From positions 248,001 through 312,000 of the forward strand of contig NZ_CADDWH010000001.1 of the NCBI RefSeq assembly GCF_902809865.1: 64,000 nucleotides of DNA, given 5' to 3'. The notes under the pieces were generated by a model. That model did no database searches, was not told where the DNA came from, and saw only the letters and a list, made by a program, of their open reading frames with translations. The position numbers and the translations under genes were made by a program. Each line of letters begins with the position of its first letter. Positions within the stretch are counted from its first letter, which is position 1. Below, piece by piece: positions 8,982 to 17,099 of the stretch. This stretch comes from Halobacillus sp. Marseille-Q1614. GTDB taxonomy: Bacteria; Bacillota; Bacilli; Bacillales; Halobacillaceae.

Positions 8982-10841
8982 TTATTCGAAAACAAACCCA
9001 TTTGACCTTTTAGTCGACAGAATGCTCTTTATTCGTTTGAGATCGAATTTTTCCTCATGGTTATGATCTAAGAGACCATTCACTTCCTGCTCAACATCTG
9101 TAAGCTGGGTATAGCAAAAACCTTGCATCGAATCGATTTCCATCACGGTTTTTGTAAGATCTTCAAATCTTTGTAATACTTCTTCTTCGGACTGAGGTCT
9201 GGTCCCATATCCCCAGTCCTGTTCATTTGTTTTTTCTCCAAATGCAATCCCGCCAAATTCACTCATTATAATAGGCTGATCTGTATAGGTATAATTGCTT
9301 GCAAAATTTTGTTTTCTGCTTGTTTTTGATGGACTTCCATTTACGTAGTTGCTTTTATCGGAATAACTAGCTTTTAAATCAGCTGAGTCTGAATTATAGT
9401 CATGGATTGTTAGGATGTCTGTCATTGTGTGTTCCCATCCATCGTTGCCAACGACTAAGCGGGAAGAGTCCAGTGCTTTTGTCTGGAAATAGAGAGCGTT
9501 TACAAAGTTTTGCTGCTCCGTACTATGGTAAATTTCATTCACACCCCAAGACTCATTCATAAGTGTATACACGATGACGGAAGGGTGATTGTAATGTTTG
9601 AGTACCATTTGACGAGATTCAGAAAGAAAGGAGTCCATAGATTGGTTTGAGAAGCGGTAAAAACTAGGCATTTCCGCCCACATCACTAGCCCTAATACAT
9701 CACATAGGTACATATACCGTCGGTCAGCAATTGTCTGGTGTCTGCGTACTCCATTAAATCCCATATCTTTTATTTTTGTTAAATCTGATTTCATTTGCTC
9801 ATAGTCAGCCGTCATCAATGAATCAGGATAGTACCCCTGATCAAGAATTAATTTCTGATAAAAAGCCTCACGATTAAGAAGTACATTTTCATTTTTGACT
9901 TCTATATTTCTCATTCCAAAGTAACTTTGCACACGGTCTATCTGTTTCGATTCTGAATACAGCGTAAAGGTAATGTCATAGAGCTGAGGATTGTCAGGTG
10001 TCCAATAAAAGACACGAAAATCAGCTTCATCCGATTCAACGTTGATGGCGAAACTGGCCAATGTTTGATTAGGCTTTATCCAGCTGCCCACAGTATTGAT
10101 CCACTCTCCCTTATAAGAGACCTCAGCCTCTAAATACACGGTTTCATTATGACGAGGCAGACGGGCATCTACATTAAGCTTGGACTCCTCAATCCTCGGA
10201 GTCATTTTTATATCTTCAATATGCAATGGAGAAAGCTCTTCTATCCAAACCGACTGCCAAATTCCTGTCGTCCTGGAATACCAGCAAAGAAAGTTATCAG
10301 ATTTCCATGATTGTTTTCCAACAGGCTGTTCCACGCTATTTCGGTCTTCAACTTTCACTGCAATGGTATTTTCGCCATCCTTCATTGCCCGGGAGATAGG
10401 AAAACTAAATGGAGTATGTCCTCCTTGATGATCTCCAATATACTGTCCATTCACCCATACTTTTGTGTGATAGTCGGAAGCCTCGAAATGAAGAATATAT
10501 TCCTTTTGAACTTCTTTCTCCCAGAAAAATGAACGTTTATACCAAACAACATCATGATGAACATTTGTATGAATGCCTGATTTTTTGCTCTGATAGGCAT
10601 AAGGAACAAGTATCTTATCTGGAAGAGCACCTGCATTTTGGTACCATCCATTCTCTTCTCCTTCTTCTGCGTCATCAAAAGCGAATTGCCACTCCCCATT
10701 TAAGTCGAGCCAATGCTCTCTCCTAAATTGAGGTCGTGGATAGTCTATACTTCGGCTGTCTTTAATTTCTAAACTTGAAACAGTTTCTACCAAGTCGTCA
10801 TCTCTCCTCTTCTGTGTCCTTGCTTTAGAAAGGGTTTTCAT
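8982..10841 (-). CDS. Glycoside hydrolase family 2 enzyme (beta-glucuronidase/beta-galactosidase like)
   Basis: A protein of up to 619 residues with the GH2 plan: jelly-roll sugar-binding domain (about 35-200), immunoglobulin-like domain (about 200-305) and a catalytic TIM barrel. The acid/base glutamate is E430 in MNESWG and the nucleophile is E528 in MSEFGG. There is no signal peptide, so it acts on sugar brought in by the neighbouring symporter. Start choice is open: the ATG at 10841 has a poor ribosome site, while an in-frame TTG at 10793 has AGAGGAGAG eight bases before it, giving 603 residues that begin close to the conserved domain. Substrate anomer is beta by family; the exact sugar (glucuronide or galactoside) is not clear. 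Confidence 0.9.
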   Translation of the reverse strand: MKTLSKARTQKRRDDDLVETVSSLEIKDSRSIDYPRPQFRREHWLDLNGEWQFAFDDAEEGEENGWYQNAGALPDKILVPYAYQSKKSGIHTNVHHDVVWYKRSFFWEKEVQKEYILHFEASDYHTKVWVNGQYIGDHQGGHTPFSFPISRAMKDGENTIAVKVEDRNSVEQPVGKQSWKSDNFLCWYSRTTGIWQSVWIEELSPLHIEDIKMTPRIEESKLNVDARLPRHNETVYLEAEVSYKGEWINTVGSWIKPNQTLASFAINVESDEADFRVFYWTPDNPQLYDITFTLYSESKQIDRVQSYFGMRNIEVKNENVLLNREAFYQKLILDQGYYPDSLMTADYEQMKSDLTKIKDMGFNGVRRHQTIADRRYMYLCDVLGLVMWAEMPSFYRFSNQSMDSFLSESRQMVLKHYNHPSVIVYTLMNESWGVNEIYHSTEQQNFVNALYFQTKALDSSRLVVGNDGWEHTMTDILTIHDYNSDSADLKASYSDKSNYVNGSPSKTSRKQNFASNYTYTDQPIIMSEFGGIAFGEKTNEQDWGYGTRPQSEEEVLQRFEDLTKTVMEIDSMQGFCYTQLTDVEQEVNGLLDHNHEEKFDLKRIKSILSTKRSNGFVFE

Positions 10842-10872
10842 TTCTTGCTCATTATTATTACATATAAATACG

Positions 10873-10900
10873 TTTTATTACAAGTTAAAATGTAATAAAA
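10873..10900. promoter_or_regulatory. Perfect inverted repeat upstream of the GH2 operon (candidate operator)
   Basis: TTTTATTACA and TGTAATAAAA form a perfect 10-bp inverted repeat with an 8-nt AT-rich spacer, 32 bases upstream of the GH2 start. The position suits an operator for the winged-helix regulator encoded at the end of the operon. No T-run follows, so it is not a terminator. Confidence 0.6.
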
Positions 10901-10925
10901 ATAAAAAAGTTCCTGATACCGGGTG

Positions 10926-10967
10926 GGTACCTGGTACGCGGAAGGAGAGTATCGGTACCTGTTACCG
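10926..10967. repeat. Tandem GGTACCTGGTAC / CGGTACCTGTTACCG repeats
   Basis: Two related palindromic units (10926-10937 and 10953-10967) lie 16 bases apart in the 310-base gap between the divergent GH2 and DUF4867-like genes. They belong to the GGTACC family seen at other gene ends in this window. Function unknown. Confidence 0.45.
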
Positions 10968-11057
10968 AACAGAAAGGAACAGTTACGTACAAAAAGTCCA
11001 TTGTTATAGGCTTTTTTCATTATGAAAAAATAAATATCTAAAAATTTAAAAAACCTC

Positions 11058-11087
11058 TTGATATTTTGAAGGCGCTTCCATTAGAAT
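11058..11087 (+). promoter_or_regulatory. SQ-operon promoter with embedded cre site
   Basis: A -35 TTGATA (11058-11063) and -10 TAGAAT (11082-11087) are separated by 18 bases. Between them lies TGAAGGCGCTTCCA (11067-11080), matching 13 of 14 positions of the Bacillus catabolite-response element. CcpA bound here would block RNA polymerase, so the operon should be repressed on preferred sugars. Confidence 0.72.
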
Positions 11088-11100
11088 AGAGAACAACGAT

Positions 11101-11134
11101 AGGTTATGATGTTTAATTAAAGGTAGATACCTTT
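11101..11134 (+). promoter_or_regulatory. Candidate GntR operator (GGTAGATACC palindrome) in the SQ-operon leader
   Basis: AAAGGTAGATACCTTT at 11119-11134 is a perfect palindrome whose GGT-N4-ACC core resembles HutC/DasR-type GntR operators. The 26 bases at 11101-11126 recur with 23 identities at 15685-15710, upstream of the isomerase gene of the same cluster. The likely ligand-responsive repressor is the GntR protein at 18253-18984. Confidence 0.6.
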
Positions 11135-11151
11135 TACAGGGGGAGGTACAT

Positions 11152-11844
11152 ATGTTAGAGAATTTAAGAGCAGAAAACCGTCACTTAGAGATACATGATG
11201 TAAGAGGTCAGGCATTCCAAAGGTATGGGAATGTGTTAGAGGATTTTCAATCGGAATGGCTGGCAAAGGTAATGGAGAACTTTCCTGTTCCTGAGGGAGG
11301 TAACCGTTATGTTCCTTCTGTCTCCGAGCTTGAAGAAGCGGACGTAAAGACGCTGATTGAGCAGAAATACTATGGAGGAATGGATTGTCAAATTGGTTAT
11401 TGTAATGGCAGCAATTCAAATTTAGGTGGGCTGGAGTACCATAAAGGCAGTGAGATCAATGTAGCGATCACAGATATGGTTCTTTTAGTAGGACATCTAA
11501 CCGAAGTAAAAGAAGACTTTTTTGATACTACTTTCTTAAAAGCATTCTATGTGCCAAAGGGTACGGCGATTGAGATGTATCAGACTACTCTTCACTTAGC
11601 CCCGTGTAAAGTGACTCAGGCTGGATTTAAATGTGTGGTTATTTTACCTAAAGGTACAAATATTCCTCTACAAGATGAGGAGAAGAAGAACGATCCTTTA
11701 CTTTTTATGAAAAATAAATGGCTTTTCGCTCATGAGGAGCATGAGAGGTTTGTGTCACAAGGTGCTCATATAGGAATCAGGGGTCCGAACGTATTTGTTC
11801 AGTATAAGAAGAATTCAAATTCCCAAGGAGGAGGAAGGTTATGA
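11152..11844 (+). CDS. DUF4867-family protein, cupin-like, first gene of SQ operon
   Basis: A 230-residue soluble protein that I match from memory to the DUF4867 family; no biochemical role is known to me. The central part has a beta-barrel (cupin-like) look: EYHKGSEINVAITDMVLLVG around residues 97-116, then FYVPKGTAIEMYQTTLHLAPC around 138-158. The E, H and C residues in these blocks could bind a metal or sugar. It opens a run of genes for sulfoquinovose breakdown and its stop overlaps the symporter ATG (ATGA), so the two are coupled. Possible roles are sugar mutarotase, isomerase or sugar sensor, all inferred. The ribosome site GGGGGAGG lies just upstream. Confidence 0.72.
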   Translation: MLENLRAENRHLEIHDVRGQAFQRYGNVLEDFQSEWLAKVMENFPVPEGGNRYVPSVSELEEADVKTLIEQKYYGGMDCQIGYCNGSNSNLGGLEYHKGSEINVAITDMVLLVGHLTEVKEDFFDTTFLKAFYVPKGTAIEMYQTTLHLAPCKVTQAGFKCVVILPKGTNIPLQDEEKKNDPLLFMKNKWLFAHEEHERFVSQGAHIGIRGPNVFVQYKKNSNSQGGGRL

Positions 11845-13601
11845 ATAGTATCTTATTTACGTTAATCACGTGTGCATTTTTTATGGGGCTCGTAGGGTGG
11901 ATTTCTTATCGGAAAGCAAAGGGGCAAGTCAATGATTCTGATGGTTATTTTCTAGCGGGGCGCGGGCTTACTGGTGGTTTTATTGCGGGGAGTTTGCTTT
12001 TGACAAACTTATCAGCTGAACAATTAATTGGCCTAAATGGTCAAGCCTATCGGACAAACTTGTCTAACATGGCATGGGAGGTAACAGCTCCTATTGCGGT
12101 TATTATCATGGCCTTGATCTTACTGCCAAAATATTTAGGGGGAGCGTTTTCCACACTACCCGAATTCTTGAGTAGTCGATTTGATGATGGGGTTAGAAGA
12201 TACATTGTCATACTGTTCATGCTTGGTTACGCTTTTGTCACAATTCCTTCTGTTTTGTATTCTGGAGCGCTAGCTGTATTGAAACTTTTCGATGTGCCAG
12301 GTTTGTTAGGGATATCTTTTGAATCTTCTGTTTGGCTGGTTATTTGGGTTATCGGGATTGTGGGTGCAATCTATGCTATTTTCGGTGGATTGAAAGCGGT
12401 TGCGGTTTCTGATACATTAAACGGAATCGGTTTGTTGCTGGTAGGTCTAATGATCCCAATCATAGGATTAGCAGCCTTAGGAGACGGTAACTTCTTTGAA
12501 GGGTTTAAAACGATGGCGACGGACCATTCAGAAAAATTAAACGCTATTGGATCTGCTGATGATTCTGTTCCTTTCTCTGCTATCTTCACCGGCATGATTT
12601 TCATGAACATGTTCTATTGGGGAACTAACCAATATGTGATTCAGCGTGCACTTGGTGCGAAAAACTTAGCGGAAGGTCAAAAAGGGGTTTTATTTTCAGG
12701 TTTTTACAAGTTAGTCGTTCCTATTTTAATGATGATTCCCGGTGTAATTGCTTTCCATTTGTATGGAGGTAATTTGACAACAGTCGACCTGGCTTATCCA
12801 ACAATGGTTACAAATCTAATGCCTGCTATTTTCTCTGGTCTCTTTTTAGCCGTGCTGCTCGGTGCTGTATTCTCCAGCTTTAACTCGTTGTTAAACAGTG
12901 CAGCTACTATGTTTGCATTAGATGTTTATAAACCAGGATTCAAGCCGAACGCTTCAGATGAACAATTGATTAGAATCAGTAAATATTTTGGTACACTCTT
13001 AGCGCTTGTTTCTTTCATTATTTCACCTATGCTGATGAATGCACCAGAAGGGCTTTGGGATATCATTCGTAAGTTTACTGGATTCTTTAATATTCCGATC
13101 ATAGCTATTGTTCTCGTAGGTATTGCTTCTAAGTTTGTTCCGCCACTAGGTGCGAAAATTGCTGTTATTTTCCACGTGGTCACCTATTACATGCTTGTCT
13201 GGGGGCTCAATCAATGGTTTGGAATTGAGATCACTATGAACTTTATTCACATTTCAGCCATTTTGTTCGTGATTGAAGTAGGGATTATGCTGACTGTTGG
13301 TTATATTCGGCCGCTCCCTAGACCTTATGCATTCAAACATGCCCCTAAGGTTAGTATGGTTCCTTGGAAATATGCAATTCCAACATCTCTTCTCTTATTA
13401 AGCTTAATCGTATTTACTTATATTGTTTTCTCACCAATTGGTTTAGCTTATCCAGACGCTATTGTTTCAAATTGGTTCTGGTTAGCATCTGGAGCATTAA
13501 TTGTGGTTACAGGGTTTGCGCTTGTACTTGCCATGAAAAAATGGGAAAAGAACTACGACCACGTTGTAGGAGAACATTTAAAGAAAGCTGGTAACCAATA
13601 A
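11841..13601 (+). CDS. SSS-family (SLC5-type) sodium:solute symporter
   Basis: A 586-residue membrane protein with about 14 helices and the sodium:solute symporter pattern: FLAGRGLTGGFIAGSLLLTNLSAEQLIGLNG near residues 33-63, where the sodium and sugar sites lie, and YAIFGGLKAVAVSDTLNGIGLL near residue 174. It most resembles bacterial sugar symporters such as vSGLT. Lying between the operon's first gene and the SQase, it is the best candidate to import sulfoquinovose or its glyceryl glycoside. This differs from the E. coli system, where the importer is a GPH permease. Transporter class is secure; the substrate is inferred from the operon. Confidence 0.92.
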   Translation: MNSILFTLITCAFFMGLVGWISYRKAKGQVNDSDGYFLAGRGLTGGFIAGSLLLTNLSAEQLIGLNGQAYRTNLSNMAWEVTAPIAVIIMALILLPKYLGGAFSTLPEFLSSRFDDGVRRYIVILFMLGYAFVTIPSVLYSGALAVLKLFDVPGLLGISFESSVWLVIWVIGIVGAIYAIFGGLKAVAVSDTLNGIGLLLVGLMIPIIGLAALGDGNFFEGFKTMATDHSEKLNAIGSADDSVPFSAIFTGMIFMNMFYWGTNQYVIQRALGAKNLAEGQKGVLFSGFYKLVVPILMMIPGVIAFHLYGGNLTTVDLAYPTMVTNLMPAIFSGLFLAVLLGAVFSSFNSLLNSAATMFALDVYKPGFKPNASDEQLIRISKYFGTLLALVSFIISPMLMNAPEGLWDIIRKFTGFFNIPIIAIVLVGIASKFVPPLGAKIAVIFHVVTYYMLVWGLNQWFGIEITMNFIHISAILFVIEVGIMLTVGYIRPLPRPYAFKHAPKVSMVPWKYAIPTSLLLLSLIVFTYIVFSPIGLAYPDAIVSNWFWLASGALIVVTGFALVLAMKKWEKNYDHVVGEHLKKAGNQ

Positions 13602-13628
13602 TCGAAATACTTGCAAGGAGGATTATTT

Positions 13629-15677
13629 ATGGAAACTCTGCTTGGAAATAGTCAGGGATTGCATGTGCAATATCAGGAAAATACATTTGAAATTGAATTG
13701 GACGGCCGGGTTTTACTACGGCATACACAGGACTCTCCATGCGTGTTTGTAGGACGGGGAGAAGAGAAAATTGAGATGTATCGCGGAAACTATGATATTG
13801 ACGATTATATTGAAGAACGTTATGGACTCAGATATGCCGAAGTAACGGAGAATGAAGAGAGTTATCACATTTTACTAAAGCGTTCTCAAGAAGAAATGCA
13901 AAGCCTCTCAATTCACTTATCCTATGAAAATAATAATTTGCGCTTGAATTTTTCAGGAGACCGAGAACAATATAATCGTTTTTGGATTAGAGTAAATGCT
14001 GAAGAAAAAGAAAGGGTTTATGGATGCGGGCAGCAAATGTCTCATCTAAATCTGAGGGGAAAACACTTCCCTTTATGGACATCTGAACCAGGTGTTGGCC
14101 GTAACAAATCAACATATACAACATGGCAGGCTGACCTTCATGATAAAGCCGGTGGCGATTATTATCATACCAATTATCCTCAGCCGACTTACTTATCAAC
14201 AAGAAAATATTTTTGCCATGTAGAAACGACGGCCTATGCAGATTTTGATTTTAGAAAAGATAGCTTTCATGAGCTTCATGTGTGGGAAGTTCCCTCAGCT
14301 ATTATGTTTGAGAGCGGTGAAACCTATAAAGAATTGGTTACACGACTGACTGCTCAATTAGGACGCCAGCCTGAACTTCCAGAATGGGTATATGACGGTA
14401 TATGGCTGGGAATGCAAGGGGGCACCGACAGGGTACAAGAAAAACTGGATTGTGCTTTAGATAGTGGAATAAAAGTAGGAGCGATCTGGGCTCAGGATTG
14501 GCAAGGAAAGCGAGTAACTTCGTTTGGCAGACGTCTTAATTGGAATTGGAAATGGGATGAAAAGGAATATCCTCAACTTGATGAAAAATTGAAGGAGTGG
14601 AAAAAGAAAGGCATTCGATTTATGGGCTATATTAATCCTTATGTCATCTTAGACGGTGAACTCTATAACGAAGCTTTTCAAAATGACTATCTGGTCCACA
14701 ATCAAGAGGGTGATGTTTACCTCGTTGATTTTGGGGAGTTTAACTGCGGGATCGTAGATTTGACTAATCCGAAGGCCTTCGACTGGTATAAGAAAGTTAT
14801 TCAAACCAACTTAATTGATTTTGGTCTTGATGGCTGGATGGCCGATTTCGGAGAATATCTCCCGACCGACGCTAAACTATACAATCAGGTTTCTGCCAAA
14901 TTAATGCATAACGCCTGGCCGATGTTATGGGCACAAGTAAACTATGAAGCTGTGAAAGAGGCAGGCAAATTAGACAGTGTTGTTTACTTCATGCGTGCTG
15001 GATATACAGGAAGTCAAAAATATTGCCGCTTATTATGGGCAGGGGATCAAAGTGTGAACTGGGAGCTGGATGATGGCATTGCTTCTGTTATTCCAGCGGC
15101 TTTGTCTGTTGGACTTTGTGGTAATGGTCTGCATCATAGCGATATTGGCGGTTATACGAGCCTGCATGGCAATAAGCGTTCAAAGGAACTCTTATTACGC
15201 TGGGTAGAATTGGCTGCTTTTACCCCTGTTATGAGAAGCCATGAAGGAAACCGTCCCAGTGACTGCATTCAATATGACGAAGACGATGAGACGATGAAAA
15301 GTTTTGCCCGAATGACGGATATTCATGTGGAGCTTGCTCCTTACTTAAAAGACGTGGTGAAGACAAATGCAGAACACGGCATCCCTGTGCAGCGTCCACT
15401 TTTTATGGAATACGAAGAAGACGAGAAAGCTTACGATATCCAATATCAATACATGCTAGGTTCGGATATCATGGTAGCGCCTGTTTATGAAGAAGGAATG
15501 GATACTTGGACGGCTTACCTGCCTGAAGATGAGTGGGTCCATCTATGGAGTGGAAAGCAATTCAGTGGAGGAAACGCTGAAGTTGAAGCCAGAATAGGGG
15601 AGCCGCCTGTATTTTATCGTAAAAAATCTCCATACAATCAATTGTTTAGAGACATACAAGCTAATTATTCATTATAA
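13629..15677 (+). CDS. yihQ: Sulfoquinovosidase, GH31 (YihQ type)
   Basis: A 682-residue GH31 retaining alpha-glycosidase that releases sulfoquinovose (SQ) from SQ-glycerol or SQ-lipids. Compared with my recollection of E. coli YihQ, nearly every catalytic block matches with an offset of one: nucleophile D406 (WMADFGEYLP), acid/base D473 (WAGDQSVNW), and the sulfonate-binding residues Q289 (QDWQG), R302, W305 (RRLNWNW) and Y509 (SDIGGY). These sulfonate ligands are what separates SQases from ordinary alpha-glucosidases. The start is the ATG at 13629 behind AAGGAGG; an upstream in-frame TTG at 13611 overlaps that site. No signal peptide, so it is intracellular and acts after import. Confidence 0.93.
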   Translation: METLLGNSQGLHVQYQENTFEIELDGRVLLRHTQDSPCVFVGRGEEKIEMYRGNYDIDDYIEERYGLRYAEVTENEESYHILLKRSQEEMQSLSIHLSYENNNLRLNFSGDREQYNRFWIRVNAEEKERVYGCGQQMSHLNLRGKHFPLWTSEPGVGRNKSTYTTWQADLHDKAGGDYYHTNYPQPTYLSTRKYFCHVETTAYADFDFRKDSFHELHVWEVPSAIMFESGETYKELVTRLTAQLGRQPELPEWVYDGIWLGMQGGTDRVQEKLDCALDSGIKVGAIWAQDWQGKRVTSFGRRLNWNWKWDEKEYPQLDEKLKEWKKKGIRFMGYINPYVILDGELYNEAFQNDYLVHNQEGDVYLVDFGEFNCGIVDLTNPKAFDWYKKVIQTNLIDFGLDGWMADFGEYLPTDAKLYNQVSAKLMHNAWPMLWAQVNYEAVKEAGKLDSVVYFMRAGYTGSQKYCRLLWAGDQSVNWELDDGIASVIPAALSVGLCGNGLHHSDIGGYTSLHGNKRSKELLLRWVELAAFTPVMRSHEGNRPSDCIQYDEDDETMKSFARMTDIHVELAPYLKDVVKTNAEHGIPVQRPLFMEYEEDEKAYDIQYQYMLGSDIMVAPVYEEGMDTWTAYLPEDEWVHLWSGKQFSGGNAEVEARIGEPPVFYRKKSPYNQLFRDIQANYSL

Positions 15678-15684
15678 AATATAA

Positions 15685-15710
15685 AGGTAACGATGTTTTA
15701 TTAAAGGTAG
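15685..15710 (+). promoter_or_regulatory. Second copy of the 26-nt leader element, upstream of the isomerase gene
   Basis: 23 of 26 bases match 11101-11126, including GATGTTT and ATTAAAGGTAG. The right half of the GGTAGATACC palindrome is missing here (AAAGGTAGTAATGTA instead), so it may be a weaker or half operator. It lies in the 70-base gap between the SQase and isomerase genes. Confidence 0.5.
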
Positions 15711-15747
15711 TAATGTATGTTATATACGATAAAGGTGGGAACGGTTA

Positions 15748-17085
15748 ATGAGTGTATTGTATGTGCCAATCGGAAGGAAGACTTTTGATTTAGAAGCAGG
15801 AGAGATACAAAGACAGAAAAGCTCAGAAATGCTGGAAGCCCTTGGTGTAGAAGTTATTGAACCGAGCGGAATACTAACTTCTCCAGAAGAGTTGAATGAA
15901 TTCTTAAATTCTATTAAAAAACAAGATATTATGACGACGATTTATCAAAGTGTCACTTTTGCCGATGGGGAATTTGTAGAAGCTTTAATTAATAAAGTTG
16001 AAGCTCCTGTTATCGTTTGGTCGATTCGCGAGCCAAGCATAAACGGTCGTCTCCGGCTCAACTCATTGACTGGAGGAAACAGTACGAGTCATGTATTAAA
16101 ATGTGCAAACCATCCTTTTTCTTTCTTGTTTGGTAATCCAGAAGAAGCACAAATTCGCAGCCGGCTTGTTAAATACCTTAAAGTTCAGAAGGTTATTCAT
16201 GAATTAAAGCAATTTAAGATTGGAGTGATTGGAGAGCATCCCCCAGGTTTCTTTTTCTCTGGTACAGATGAAGAACTTCTACACAAGCAGCTAGGCGTTG
16301 AGGTTAAAAACGTTGATTTAATGAAAGCATTTGAAGAATCTAAGAAACTTACCAAGGAAGAGTGGGAACATACTGCAGATAGAGCAGAACAACAGGTGAT
16401 CGGATTGAATCGTAATGATAAAACGGTCCAGCGATTTGCTCAGTTTACGAGTTATGTAGAATCCGTTATTGAGAGGGAGCAGCTAACGGGGCTAGCTATT
16501 CGCTGCTGGCCAGAGTTTTTTAACGAACTAGGAGCCGCGGCTTGTTCAACACTGTCCCAGTTTACCGAAGATGGAATTGTATCCTCTTGTGAGTCCGATA
16601 TCCATGGCTCTGTATCTATGTTTATTCTGCAGCAATTAAGTGGTGGAAAAGCTCCTTATCTTGGTGACATGGTTCATGTAAATGAAGCAAGTAATTCTGT
16701 TGTGTTTTGGCATTGTGGCGCGGGTGCCTATTCCCTTGCACATCCTGAACAAGGAGCCAGGCCGGGAGTCCATCCTAATCGAAAGCTTGGTTTCACGATG
16801 GAATTCGGATTAAAACCAGGACAAGTGACCATGTTTCGTGTCGGATATACACCGGATGGATACCGTCTGTTAGTTATGCGAGGAAATGCTTTAGATACGC
16901 CACAGCGATTTAACGGCACTTCGGTTGAGGTGCAGCTGGAAGCGGAAATCAACGATACTTTATACAGCTTAATGGAAGAAGGATTTGAACCTCATTATGC
17001 TCTAGTATATGAGGATATTGCTGAAGAACTGGTTGAACTCGGACGTCAGCTTGGCTTGGAAACGGTGGTTTATACGAAAGGTTGA
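15748..17085 (+). CDS. L-fucose/L-arabinose-isomerase-family protein, candidate SQ isomerase
   Basis: A 445-residue protein with the general build of the L-fucose/arabinose isomerase superfamily: N-terminal Rossmann-like half, then a C-terminal half with AIRCWPEFFNELGAAACSTLSQ (about 250-272), SCESDIHGSVSMFIL with likely metal-binding E and D, and FWHCGAGAYSLA with a histidine ligand. In this operon it would interconvert sulfoquinovose and sulfofructose. E. coli uses an unrelated fold (YihS) for that step. The alternative is a plain hexose or deoxysugar isomerase, but the SQase and the downstream sulfo-EMP-like genes argue for SQ. Ribosome site AAAGGTGG. Confidence 0.83.
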   Translation: MSVLYVPIGRKTFDLEAGEIQRQKSSEMLEALGVEVIEPSGILTSPEELNEFLNSIKKQDIMTTIYQSVTFADGEFVEALINKVEAPVIVWSIREPSINGRLRLNSLTGGNSTSHVLKCANHPFSFLFGNPEEAQIRSRLVKYLKVQKVIHELKQFKIGVIGEHPPGFFFSGTDEELLHKQLGVEVKNVDLMKAFEESKKLTKEEWEHTADRAEQQVIGLNRNDKTVQRFAQFTSYVESVIEREQLTGLAIRCWPEFFNELGAAACSTLSQFTEDGIVSSCESDIHGSVSMFILQQLSGGKAPYLGDMVHVNEASNSVVFWHCGAGAYSLAHPEQGARPGVHPNRKLGFTMEFGLKPGQVTMFRVGYTPDGYRLLVMRGNALDTPQRFNGTSVEVQLEAEINDTLYSLMEEGFEPHYALVYEDIAEELVELGRQLGLETVVYTKG

Positions 17086-17099
17086 AGGGAGGGGGTCAG

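Noticed and set aside
10873-10900. Perfect inverted repeat as a terminator
   Set aside because: AT-only stem with no T-run, placed upstream of a start codon; treated as an operator.
13629-15677. Ordinary GH31 alpha-glucosidase or alpha-xylosidase
   Set aside because: The Q/R/W/Y sulfonate-binding set of YihQ is fully conserved.
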